Assembly: GCA_017979445.1 (NCBI GenBank)
Contig: CM030715.1
Coordinates: 33,353,756-33,417,755 of the forward strand
From: Akebia trifoliata
Lineage: Eukaryota; Streptophyta; Magnoliopsida; Ranunculales; Lardizabalaceae
Direction of reading: 5' to 3'
DNA: 64,000 bases
In this document: positions 45,331 to 55,700 of the stretch, in pieces
Layout: each line of letters starts with the position of its first letter
Position numbering within the stretch: position 1 is the stretch's first letter
The notes under the pieces: generated by a model
The model's database searches: none
Seen by the model: only the letters and a program-made list of their open reading frames with translations
What the model was told of the DNA's origin: nothing
Made by a program: the position numbers and the translations under genes

Positions 45331-46503
45331 TTAATACGAAAATGTAGGCCGAACCCAAAGGGGTGGCGGTATAATCATTGGAAACCCCATTTGGTACTCC
45401 ATCAGATGATGATAATGTGGTTCAAAACACTCATCTTGTATGTTGAATACCCCAATGTCACTAGGCCCATATGGTGGATTCTCAAAATACACGTCTGTCC
45501 TATCATCTGTGAAGTAGATGCAATTTGGCTTACACCCAGGGAAGTCCGAAGCCAAAAGAGACAAGGAAGAATTGTCACCCAAGAAAAACATGTGTCCACA
45601 CAAGCTCTTCACCTGAACCCACTTCCCACAAATTGGATCAATTTTAAAGACTTGGAATCCAATAGTTCTGTAAGTCCAAAAAGTCTTTAAAAAGCCATCT
45701 TCGTCAAAGTCAATGAAGTCCACTTTCCTTCTAACAAAGAACAGCTCCCCCGACGATTCCACAAGATACTTCTTGTCCAACCCATATGAGGTCTCCATTA
45801 CGGACGGTGGAGGTGGAACTTTTGTCAACCTGGGTTGAGGAGAACTAATGTCACAAACCACAACATGTTGCATGGTCTGGACACCATAAAACCGGCCTTG
45901 TTGGTATATAACATCATCAAACCAACACCAGTTCTCTTTTATGGAAGTCCAAGTTTTGTCACCAGGCTTGAGGAAGCCCAATCTTGAAAATTCACCATAG
46001 ATCACCATAACTATGTAATCAGAGGTTGATGTTGGATTGGCTGAGAGAATGGCTTTTTTCACGTCGGCCGCAACTGAAACATCGTAATAGGGAGCTCTTA
46101 CTTCTAAAGACTTAAGAGAGGGGAGATGGATCTCATTATTGATGGACAAGAATGGATTTATAAGACGAACTGCCAAACTCTTATCCTCCACTATAACTAG
46201 CCATCCAAAGCTGGAACCACGGCACATGAGATTGTGCGGCACTGGTAATTGAAAGTCGTAGACCTTTTTTTCCAATAAACTGTACAAACTCCGTGTCTGA
46301 CTCTCATCCTGTTCATGCTTGGGGTAGGCTGGAAGCATAAGTAGTGGAAGTTGGCTTGGCAAACGATGGCGATTTTCAATAAAAATTGCACGCCATTTAA
46401 CACAAGTAGCCCCAAATACAATGTAATCTTTAATGAGCAACAACAGCTTATCCGAGATCATAGTTAAAAGATCTTCTGGGAGGTCCATCCAATTGGACGC
46501 CAT
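45331..46503 (-). CDS. F-box / DUF295 protein, array copy 4
   Basis: One exon of 390 codons. The F-box is NWMDLPEDLLTMISDKLLLL, then FGATCVKWRAIF. The propeller region has YSLLEKKVYDFQLPVPHNLM, CRGSSFGWLVIVEDKSLAVR, LGFLKPGDKTWTSIKENW, FQVFKIDPICGKWVQVKSL, LLASDFPGCKPNCIYFTDDR and PSDIGVFNIQDECFEPHYHH. It ends WVRPTFSY, four residues shorter than copies 1-3, which continue QPTL.GC.K. It is the first member of the array in transcription order from the right. The promoter shows GAATATT (46644-46650) and the conserved upstream block at 46678-46736. Role as for the family, substrate unknown. Confidence 0.9.
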   Translation of the reverse strand: MASNWMDLPEDLLTMISDKLLLLIKDYIVFGATCVKWRAIFIENRHRLPSQLPLLMLPAYPKHEQDESQTRSLYSLLEKKVYDFQLPVPHNLMCRGSSFGWLVIVEDKSLAVRLINPFLSINNEIHLPSLKSLEVRAPYYDVSVAADVKKAILSANPTSTSDYIVMVIYGEFSRLGFLKPGDKTWTSIKENWCWFDDVIYQQGRFYGVQTMQHVVVCDISSPQPRLTKVPPPPSVMETSYGLDKKYLVESSGELFFVRRKVDFIDFDEDGFLKTFWTYRTIGFQVFKIDPICGKWVQVKSLCGHMFFLGDNSSLSLLASDFPGCKPNCIYFTDDRTDVYFENPPYGPSDIGVFNIQDECFEPHYHHLMEYQMGFPMIIPPPLWVRPTFSY

Positions 46504-46779
46504 ATCTGTAAATCTAAATCGAAATCGAAATTTTGTGAGAAAATATCAATCGATAGAAATTAGAAACTAAAAATAAGGACGAAACTAATCTAATGGATGG
46601 CGAGAAGAAAGGAAAAGCAGACGAAGGAGAAAACACTGATGATGAATATTTAGTTATAAGAGTCAAGATCGTGTCCCGTTCTAATTCTAATTGAATCTTT
46701 TGACGTCGAAAAAGAATCTACTTCTAACTCTAATTCGTTTAACAACAACGTGAAAAATGGTATTTTTCGACCGAATAAT

Positions 46780-47371
46780 TCGGCGGGCCTAACATCTCGA
46801 AAATATTCGAATATCTCAAACCGCCGATTATTACGCTAATGAGAAACCGTATTTTCTCACGAACTCCTCTCGTCTCTCTCTCAATCCGCTTCTCTGGTTC
46901 ACTCCCAAACCCCCTCTCTGGTTCACTCTCGAACGCCTCTTGGATCTCTCAATCTCTGGTTTAACTATCGATCTTCGGTTTAGTTCTCGATCTCTTCAAC
47001 ATACTTCGTTGATCTCAACCTAATAACTCCATTTCATAGGGACGATCAGCAGAGTAGAAGCAAAATGGGAAGGGTTTCTATCAACAGTTCTCTCTCAGTT
47101 TTGTAGACACTGACTTTTTTCTTCGTTGTTTGAGCAACTTTTTAGATTCTCAGTTACTACTTATTGAAGTATTTAGGGTCTAGATTTGGTGATTTGAGGT
47201 ATTTAGATCATTTTCTTTTCAGGTTTTGGTGAAATTTATATTAATTTGGTTGTGTACACTAGTAGATTTTCAATTGTTGAAGGAAAATATTTATCTAATT
47301 GAGAGTTATTTGAGTTAACAAATTTCTATTAGTTATTTGGTTTTTTCCCCCAAAATGTTCAAACTCCTGCA
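46780..47371 (+). other. Leader-like stretch before the proteasome fragment
   Basis: A CT-rich part (46860-47000) with CTCTGGTTCACTC repeated twice looks like a promoter and 5' untranslated region, followed by intron-like T-rich sequence. It may have come with the proteasome gene fragment that follows. No coding sequence was seen. Confidence 0.35.
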
Positions 47372-47712
47372 ATGGATCTCAATCTTAACGCTCCTCATTC
47401 GATGGGAACCACCATCATTGGAGTTACCTACGATGGGGTTGTTGTACTGGGCGCCAATTTGAGAACCAGCACTGGTAATTCTTGACTTCTAGGGTTTTAT
47501 TTTTTCTTCATTCATTTCGTTTAATTTAATGTGATTCATGGAGATTTAAGCAGATTTTTCTTGATTTAGAAGAAAATCATTTTGGGAATTTGAAAGACTG
47601 TTTATATCATTAACGAAATCTAAATTTCAATGCCGTGATGTTCTCATGTTGTTAGGAATGTATGTTGCTAATCGGGCATTGGACAAAATCACACAGCTGA
47701 TGGATAATGTTC
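47372..47712 (+). pseudogene. PBA1: 20S proteasome beta1 subunit (PBA1) fragment
   Basis: Exon 1 (47372-47474) encodes [20 protein letters not shown] and [15 protein letters not shown]. Exon 2 begins at 47656 with GMYVANRALDKITQLMDNV, then runs into an out-of-frame PCGL and a stop at 47728. The match to plant PBA1 is clear, including an intron at the native position, so the copy came through DNA and not RNA. Counting from the mature Thr1 of GTTIIGV, position 17 is Asn instead of the catalytic Asp, while Lys33 is kept. Everything after about residue 55 is missing. This is a dead fragment. Confidence 0.85.
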
Positions 47713-47980
47713 CCTGTGGACTGTGAATTTGCAATGCTACCAACTCTAAACCACTTTACATTCCTTTGATGTATTTTATTACACACACACACATGAAGGG
47801 AGACCAAGCTGGGGAAAGAAACATAAACCTTATTTGGCCTCTAGACTCTGAGCCCAATCTCGACTTTTGGTCAAATGTTATTTATTTGTCCTACCAAATG
47901 GATCAAACACCTGTATCTGCATATGGTAGGTTGGTCTGAAGGGGAGACCCAATGACTCAATTTTTGTCAGGGTTGGGAGA

Positions 47981-48005
47981 GGGGGGGGGGGGGGGGGGGG
48001 GGGGG
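47981..48005. repeat. Poly(G) tract of about 25 bp
   Basis: An unbroken run of G on the plus strand inside the gene-fragment cluster. Such long G runs are rare and could form quadruplex structures. The exact length may not be reliable. Confidence 0.85.
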
Positions 48006-48527
48006 CTGAATTGGCTACCTTAGTTTTGAAGGATTGATCTCATTCAGGTTGGTGAGTATTCATGCATGAACCAACAGAAGTAATTTAGAATCTTTACCTA
48101 CCTGACTTTTTATCTTGATTCAAAGTCTGGTCCAAGGATGTGGTTAATCCCTTTTATTGATTGTTGGATCCTCGTCTCCTTCATATGCAAAAAAAAAGTT
48201 ATTTTATTATCATCAAATTTTCTTGATCTGGAGTTCCCAGCTAAGCTAAGGTTAATCAATCTGATAGTGCTACAAGTTGACATATTAGCCTAGTATTTTG
48301 AAACCTGTGATTTCAAGGCATGCCCAAAATTAATGTTTTAAGAGTAAGAAATTACATAAAATTGAGTACAATTTTAACAAATTACCTGAGATTTTTGGAG
48401 TCATGAGTTGCAGATCAACCCATTAATAATCTTATTCGGCCTCTAATTTTATAAATTCTGTCTAAATTGCAGGCCTTTGTATATATATAGTTCTTTTTTA
48501 ATTAGAAGTGCAACCTTTGTGACATAG

Positions 48528-48864
48528 GTTAATGTTTCAAAGACAAAGAAGACATGCTGCAAGAACAACAAATACAAGAAGCACACCCTGCACAAGGTTA
48601 CCCAATAGAAGAAGGGCAAGGACAGTCTCGCTGTTCAAGGGAAGCTTCGTTATGATTGCAAGCAGTCGGGTCATGGAGGATAGACCAAACCTGTCTTCCA
48701 CAAGAAGGTAAGAGCGTACACCTTCACTTTTTTCTTCTCTTGTATTTTGAGTGGTTCCTAGAAATATTTCCTCATCCTTCCTTTTTCTTCCAGTTAAAAA
48801 CTACCAAGAAGACTGCGTTGAGGCTGCCAGAGTTGCAAACCTGTATCTTAGCACCTAATCAAGG
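48528..48864 (+). pseudogene. RPL36A: Ribosomal protein eL42 (RPL36A/L44) fragment
   Basis: Exon at 48528-48707 reads [26 protein letters not shown], stop, [20 protein letters not shown], GHGG, stop, [9 protein letters not shown] GT-AG intron follows, then 48794-48864 with the VKTTKKTALRL part, a 3-bp loss and QTCI in place of GCKH. Plant eL42 has the same order ([51 protein letters not shown]). The first codon exon and the zinc-binding C-terminal part are absent. Two in-frame stops and lost cysteines show it is dead. Introns are kept, so it is not a processed pseudogene. Confidence 0.85.
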
Positions 48865-49129
48865 TTAGCATCAGAGTATCCTTATTTTTTTTTTTTTGCT
48901 TAATGGTGCAATTTTCAGAATTGGACTACGATTGCACAATGTGGCCATGATATTCTAAAAGACTACCCATGCATGTTATAAACTCATGGCCGTAAGGTGT
49001 TTTACTTGAGAGCTCAATGATTCTTGTTTTATATTTTACAGTATTGTTTTCTATTACAAGGGACATATTGTGGATGTTGAAAATTTTGATCATTGTTTTA
49101 ATTGTAAGATTGATTTTTTCTGTTCAAAG

Positions 49130-49201
49130 GTTTTAGAGGTCCGACATGCTATTAACTAGGACAAAGGGAAAGCAGTCGAGTTTCTACTTGAATCACTCAG
49201 G
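49130..49201 (+). pseudogene. Trehalose-6-phosphate phosphatase exon fragment
   Basis: After an AG acceptor, the plus strand reads VLEVRHAIN, stop, [13 protein letters not shown]. Plant TPPs have [20 protein letters not shown] followed by ESLG, so one exon near the C-terminal third is kept with a stop in place of Trp. No other TPP exon was found on either side. It is the third unrelated gene fragment in 2 kb. Confidence 0.7.
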
Positions 49202-49209
49202 TGGTGCTA

Positions 49210-49640
49210 GGGAGACCGGAGAAGTCCATTAGAGACGTCGTGACTGTTTAGATGTCAATAAAGCACAATGCAAGTATTGAATTTGTGAGAGAGGAGCTGG
49301 GTTCATTGCATCCCTATATGATTCAAAGTGCGGCTTATTTGCAGGCTCCCATGATAGTCATACGACTCTTGATGATAGTAGTGACCTTTCAACATGAGGC
49401 CATAACACTAGGATTAATATTATTTATTGTATATTATGATTTGATTGGGATTGTAAATTAAATTTATAGATAAATTTTTTTAATCTATTTACTATTTTAT
49501 AAACTATTTAATTTTCAGGTGCATATACACAGGTCTGTTTTGGTAATTTCCACCCACTGATGAATGAAGCTATAAACGATGGCCTTAGGCTGTCTTTTTT
49601 TTCCCTTTACTTTTCACTAAAGGGTATTTTTTCAACTTAA
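49210..49640. other. Unidentified stretch after the TPP fragment
   Basis: The plus strand has an open run of about 70 codons from 49252 (ASIEFVREELGSLHPYMIQS) that looks partly protein-like but that I cannot assign. It could be another captured gene piece or chance. Confidence 0.3.
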
Positions 49641-49998
49641 ATCGTGATAATATGACTCGTCCACGTGGCATACTCAATTGACTCCTTTGGTAAAACCTTA
49701 GATCTGTACTCCGTGGGATACACAACTGCATTTTTATGGGGATGTGCAGTTGAGTATCCCTAGGAGTATAGATCTATGGTTTTTGTGCATGTCATGTAAG
49801 GGGAGTCGATTGATATGCATGTGCAGTTATCACGACTCTTTTAACTTATATTTTGTTTGATGAATCGGGATAATCTGACTATCCCATGTGGCACACTCAA
49901 TCAACTCTCTTGACTTGACAAGTTCGAGAATCATAGATCTGTGCTCCCCGGTATACAAAACTGCACTTCCCCACAAAATTTTGTATCCCGAGGGTTAA
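49640..49998. mobile_element. MITE family A, copies 5 (full) and 6 (partial)
   Basis: Copy 5, 49640-49835: ATCGTGATAATATGACTCGT pairs with GCAGTTATCACGACTC, and GATACACAACTGCATTTTTA pairs with GGGGATGTGCAGTTGAGTAT. Copy 6 starts at 49862 with ATCGGGATAATCTGACTATC and repeats the left arm and loop, then ends after CCCGAGGGTTAAG near 49998 without its right arm. Confidence 0.65.
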
Positions 49999-50391
49999 GC
50001 AGACCTGAACAGACCAGGTTGGATCAGATCTGTTAGCTTGTACAAGTTGAGTCAACTAAAGGAACTCAAATCTTATAAAATCAATTGGCCTGCTTGGTTT
50101 TACTGTTATACATGACCCCTGATAGGGTTTATGAAAAGATCGATCCAATTTTTGGGAGACTTTTAACATATCCCATCACAATTTGGTGAATATTTTTGAT
50201 GTCCCTTATGCATTGAAGTTCATGATATGCCACTTGATCTAAGGTATTCTTTTATAAACTACAGAAAAATATTTGAATCTTTTCTCCTTAGTGTATTTAA
50301 AAGACTGAGATTAAGGAATGTATGTCATAATTTTCAAAACAAATGGGTATCTCTAATATTCAGCAAAACATAAGAGGTATGTCTATTATTT

Positions 50392-50554
50392 GGGTCTTGT
50401 TAAGGTGTGCCCTTTAAAAGTGCATTGAATGCATTTGGGAAATTGAAATTTGTACCGAAAATACCTTTAAAAAATCATTTTTTTTCCAAATTACCTCCTA
50501 AATGCTTATTCCCAAAATGTATTTATTGCATTTTAACTTGTGCCCTTACTGACC
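50392..50554. mobile_element. MITE, GGTCTTGTTAA family, copy 3
   Basis: GGGTCTTGTTAAGGTGTGCC at the left faces TTTTAACTTGTGCCCTTACT at the right. Inner TGCATTGAATGCATTTGGGA pairs with CCCAAAATGTATTTATTGCA. Family members are at 16629 and 33553, and a part copy is near 43697. Confidence 0.6.
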
Positions 50555-50559
50555 AGAGT

Positions 50560-50800
50560 AAGCTGTGTCCCAAGTTGTCTAGAAGTGACTCATGTCAAAG
50601 AAACATCATTTGGGGCTCTTTCAGAACCAGAATGTCTTGATGCTTGGAAGTCTATAGAGATTGGAGCTAATGAAGCATGCACCCGAGTTGTCAAATGACA
50701 TTTCGTGGATATGGTGACTAGGATTCTTGCTCTAGTGGTTTAGTCACACCAGTGGAAGACATTGGTGCATCTCTGTACCTCCATCGGATCAAATAAAAAA
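50560..50800 (+). other. Protein-like open run, unidentified
   Basis: From about 50565 the plus strand reads VSCVPSCLEVTHVKETSFGA, LSEPECLDAWKSIEIGANEA, CTRVVK, stop, HFVDMVTRILALVV, stop. The composition and lack of low-complexity bias look like old coding sequence, but I do not recognise the family. With the nearby proteasome, eL42 and TPP pieces it may be a further captured fragment. Confidence 0.3.
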
Positions 50801-50965
50801 GAGAGATTGATTTGTTATCTTTTGTTATGGTTTGATTTAATTGTTTGTTCAGCTTGAATAGTGAATTGAGCTGTATGGACCGTATTGCTGACTGGCTGGC
50901 ATAAGGAATTCATGTAGCCAAGGTGCACTGGGGAATGATTAATTATGCATTTTTACCAAAACAGT

Positions 50966-51773
50966 CATATATATATATATATATATAGGGAGCGGTTCGG
51001 CAGCCCTAAAGTTTGCCAAATTTGGTGCCAAACATTTTTCAAATTATGGGTTAGAAGTTTTGGAATGATCTGATTTTTTTGTGAGGATGATCTCTATGAT
51101 GAGGAGATCATCCTCACCAAAAATCAGCCTATTCCAAAACTTCTAAGCCCATCAAAAGTAATTTACAAATATTGGATGGTTCACGATTCTTCAACTTATA
51201 AACTAGGGTTAGAAGTTTCAAAATGAGCTGATTTTTTGTGAGGATGATCTCTTTACCGTAGAGATCATCCTCACAAAAAATCAACCCATTCCAAAGCTTC
51301 TAACCCCATCAAAAGTGATTTATAAAAAATGTTTGGTACCAAACTTGACAACTGCTGAACCATCCCATATATATATATATATATATGGGAGCGGTTCAGC
51401 AACCCTAAAGTTTGCCAAGTTTGGTGCCAAACATTTTTCAAAATATGGGTTAGAAGCTTTGGAATGAGTTGATTTTTTGTGAGGATGATCTCTATGATAA
51501 GGAGATCATCCTCACCAAAAATCAGCCTATTCCAAAACTTCTAACTCCATCAAAAGTGATTTACAAAAATTAGATGGTCCACGATTCTTCAACTTGTAAA
51601 CTAAGGTTAGAAATTTCAAAATGAGCTGATTTTTTGTGAGGATGATCTCTTCATCATAGAGATCATCCTCACAAAAAATCAGCCTATTCCAAAACTTTTA
51701 AACCCATCAAAAGTGATTTACAAAAAATGTTTGGCACAAAACTAGGCAAACTTTAGGGCTACCGAATTGCTCC

Positions 51774-51821
<48 letters not shown>

Positions 51822-52320
51822 GTATGTTGTGTACCCTACTATTTATCCTACGTTTTGCCCTAGGTGTTTTTTCCTAATTGGGTTAGAAGTTTTGGAATGG
51901 ACTGATTTTTGGTGAGGATGATCTCTATGACGATAAAATCATTTTCATAAAAAATCAGCCCATTTCAAAACTTCTAACCTCATAAAAAATGGACAGTCCA
52001 TGATTCTTCAACTTGTAAACATGGGACTAAAAGTTTTTGAATGAACTGATTTTTGGTGAGGATGATTTTCTCACTATAGAGATCTTCCTCATCAAAAATC
52101 AGCCTATTCCAAAACTTCTAATTCATGCAAAACAAAACAAATGGGGCAAATGGTAGGATGCTGAACATTTTCATATATATATATATATATATATATATGG
52201 GGACAGTTCAGCAGTCCTAAAGTTTGCCAAGTTTGATGCCAAACATTTTTCAAAATATGGGTTAGAAGCTTTGGAATGAGCTAATTTTTGTGAGGATGAT
52301 CTCTAAAATAGATGGTTATA
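50966..52320. mobile_element. Array of Micron-like MITEs separated by (AT)n tracts
   Basis: Elements at 50988-51366, 51387-51776, 51819-52171 and a partial one from 52199 are flanked by (AT)n runs at 50966-50987, 51367-51386, 51777-51818 and 52172-52198. Elements 1, 2 and 4 begin GGGAGCGGTTC.GCA or GGGGACAGTTCAGCA, then CCTAAAGTTTGCCAA. Elements 1 and 2 end in the complement. Each full copy holds two hairpins of the form GAGGATGATCTCT..AGAGATCATCCTC and CATCAAAAGTGATTTA.AAA blocks. Element 3 has different ends (GAGGTATGTTGTGTACCCTA). A relative is at 24205. Confidence 0.75.
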
Positions 52321-52741
52321 GCTTATTCTATTTATGAAAATGTCCAATTTTGAAAATTAAATAATTTTTCTATACGTTCAAACATTTGAATGAATTTACC
52401 TAAGTAAATAACAAATGTGAGGGGTACAAGTAATATAACTGTTCTGGTAAAAATACATAATTATAGAATCAGATATATGAATTATTTCATAAATATTTCT
52501 TTTATTTTAAAACATGGCTGGTTGCCTGGTTTAGTAATTTTTGAAACTCTTTTATCGTTTTGGGGCGAAAAAGAAAACGGATCCATATTTAGGCGCCAAT
52601 TCCCAATCTCCTTAAATCGTCCAAATATTTGTATTCTCTTTTTCCTAGTCCACCCATTTATGAGGATTTCTTCGCCACCCACTCTTTCCAGTGATCCTTT
52701 TTGCACGTAGAGAGAGAGAAAATTCCTAACAGCTCAACAAT

Positions 52742-55700
52742 ATGGCTATCTACACTCGCACCTTCTGCCATGAAACCCTAGTCTCTGCTCACTGCATTTA
52801 TTCCAGAGGTTTCAACTTTTCTTCATCGCGATTTCTCAAATTCTCTGGAGAGAGATACTTCAATGGTGAGCTACATGTCTTTCAGAATCGTTTTTATCCT
52901 CTGATTCGATGATTTTGTGGTTGATTCGGATTTTAACTTTTAGCATCGCAGCGGAATAGAGAGAGGAACACACTGATCTTTTCAGCTTCAAAGGGAACGA
53001 ATTCTGATGGTGAGCGTTATTTTAGAAGGATTTATGGTCATTGTGATTCATTTGTTCTTTACTTTTCTTGGTTGATTTTTTAATTTTTTTTTATGAAGTT
53101 CTGAAGAATTATTTTCGGCGGAAAAATCACCTGAGAGTGAGGTTTTCAGCTTCTGATGGATATAGTTCCGGAATTGCCTCAGAGAGCTCTGAGTTCATGA
53201 AGAAAAGGTTCTTTATTTCCTACTTTTGATTATTTTTGTAATGTGAAATAATGAATTATTTGCAAGACACCGAATTCTCGTTCTGTTTAAATTAAATGCT
53301 GTAAATTTTACTCCTACTTATAGTTTTTTGGGCTCACATGAAATAGGGAAAATAACTCTCTTCGCTCAGTATATTTGCATCGCCTGTAGTATAGTTCAAC
53401 ATATTTAATTTTTGGACAATCTCATTAATGGGTGTTTCTGTTTTATAAGCCTTTGTGGGATGGTTTCCTCCAAGGTTAGGTTTGATTGTTTTGTTTATAT
53501 GGGCACCTTTCATGTGTTTAACATTACGGCCCTGCTTGGGTATGCTGCAAATCATTTGCAAATGCAAATAATTTTCTGAAATAAATTTACTGGTGCTTGT
53601 TTAAACAATGCAAATGATTTGTGGCAAAATAATACTGCAAATCATTTGCAAAATCACAGTGAAATTTTTTATTGCAAAGATCAATCAATAACATAAAAAG
53701 ATTTGCAAGAGATTTCCCAATGATTACCAAGCAATAGTAAATCATTCATCGCAAACCATTTGCATTGCAAAACATTTGCGGTGCAAATGATTTGTAGTGT
53801 ACCAAGCAGGGCCAAGTCTAAAATTTACATTTAACTGCGGTGATGTATAATTTATCCAAAACAAAAGAAAATGCGTATCTGAAAAAATATGAAAAAAAAA
53901 AAAAACTCAGTTTGGTAGCGATGATCATCTTTGTTGAAATTTCACTAGCAAGATTTGACATAGTGTTTTCTTATGCTTGTAAATTATTTGAGCATAGATT
54001 CTATATTCCATTGTGGTAATAATTGACCAAAAACCCCCTTTTTTTTAATTGCAGAAAAGTTGTGGAACACATTTGTTTGCTGAAAGCAAAAGAAGATTTG
54101 TCTGATGAGGAAGAGAAAGATATGCTAGATTATCTTTACACGTCCCAATATCAAATGGGTGGAATTATTGCAATATCATTAGGTGAGAGTAGGATCTACA
54201 TACGTTAATTATTTGTTTTTGTTTTCTTTTGTAATTTACAAAATACACCTAGAGACATATGAGAGAAATGTTCAACAAATATTAATTATTCAACTATTTT
54301 CAGGGATTATTCTTTTTATTTTTATTTTTTATACCTTCAGTGAATATCAAACAAGCAACAGAAACAAACAGGGTGGAGGTTGTAAAGACCTACCTAAAAG
54401 AAACGCAATATAAACAACCAAACAAAGAGAAAGAACTGAAGGTAAGAATTGTTAACTATTATCTGAAAACACAAGCTCCTACCAAATATAAAGTTCTCAA
54501 CGAAAATACCTCTTAATTCTTTGAATACGGCTTACCACAAAAAGAAAAGGATTGTTGAAATACCAATGATAAATTGATTAACCAGTGCTCCTACCAGTAA
54601 AGAATCCTCATATTCCTCACCTTTCAAACAGTGACAAAGCGCAAATGGAATCAATATCCTCTGAATTGAATCCTCTTTCTAGATTTGAACTGTACAGTAT
54701 ATATGCTCTCTTTGGAAAAATAGATGAAACAAAAATTGAAGGGATCCAACTAATATCAAGAAGGTGAAAAATGGGACCAAATTTTCCTGGAAAAATTGTA
54801 ACGAATGCAAAGATGGTTAATGGATTCATCACTAACTTTACATAAGGAGCAAAAGTCAATTTTTATAATTCCTTGAGGGATGAGATGATTGAAAATCAAA
54901 ATCTTATCTAAATGCAGTTGTCTAAATAAAAATGTGTAATGATTTTTTGACGCCCCCCTCTGACACACACCCTCTATACCCCCCATCACAGAACTTTAGA
55001 TGATTTACCTCAAGATATGCATAACCATAAATATTTTCTTGTGTGTCCCGAGGCAAATGATACACGGTTCTGTGATGGGGGTGTCATATTGTCATGACTC
55101 TAAAACAAATATATATACACCTCGAATATGATGGGTGCTGAGAAATTGGCTATGCTCGAGTGAGCATAGGAATATTGAAAGGATCTGAATGAGTATCATG
55201 ACTTCTCAGCCACACCCTAATGTCTTTGTGTTTTTGAAATAATTTTTTTTTGTTGTTGTTAAAATAGAAGGACGATCGAGATTGACCACCACAGCAGATA
55301 AATACATGGGTGTCAGCAATGAAATTGATGAGACTAGCTTGAAGAAAACCTCCTAGTCATTGTAGTTATTGCTGAAGAAAGCTCTCACAATAGTTTGCAA
55401 TCTGACCGAACCATGGAATTTTGAATTGGCTTGTTCTTTTTGTCGGAATAGAATATAAGTCAGAAAACTAGATCAAAGGGGACAAACACCACACTAGTAG
55501 TCTCCCCAGAAGTGAATCCTATTATCTACTCTAAAAGTCATTATTTTTTCGTGAATTTGGGCAGCACATTTTGTATACTGCTCCACACTCCCCAAAAACA
55601 TATAGCAAGATCCAACCTAGTCACTCCCTTCCAAAATTACTACTCCCATATTTTACTTAAATTGCAACAGGTCATTCAGATCAATTCCTTATCTTCACAA

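Noticed and set aside
45391..45690. Open frames antisense to F-box genes (also 31962 and 42201)
   Set aside because: The same antisense frame stays open in several copies only because the sense coding sequence is conserved. There is no independent evidence.
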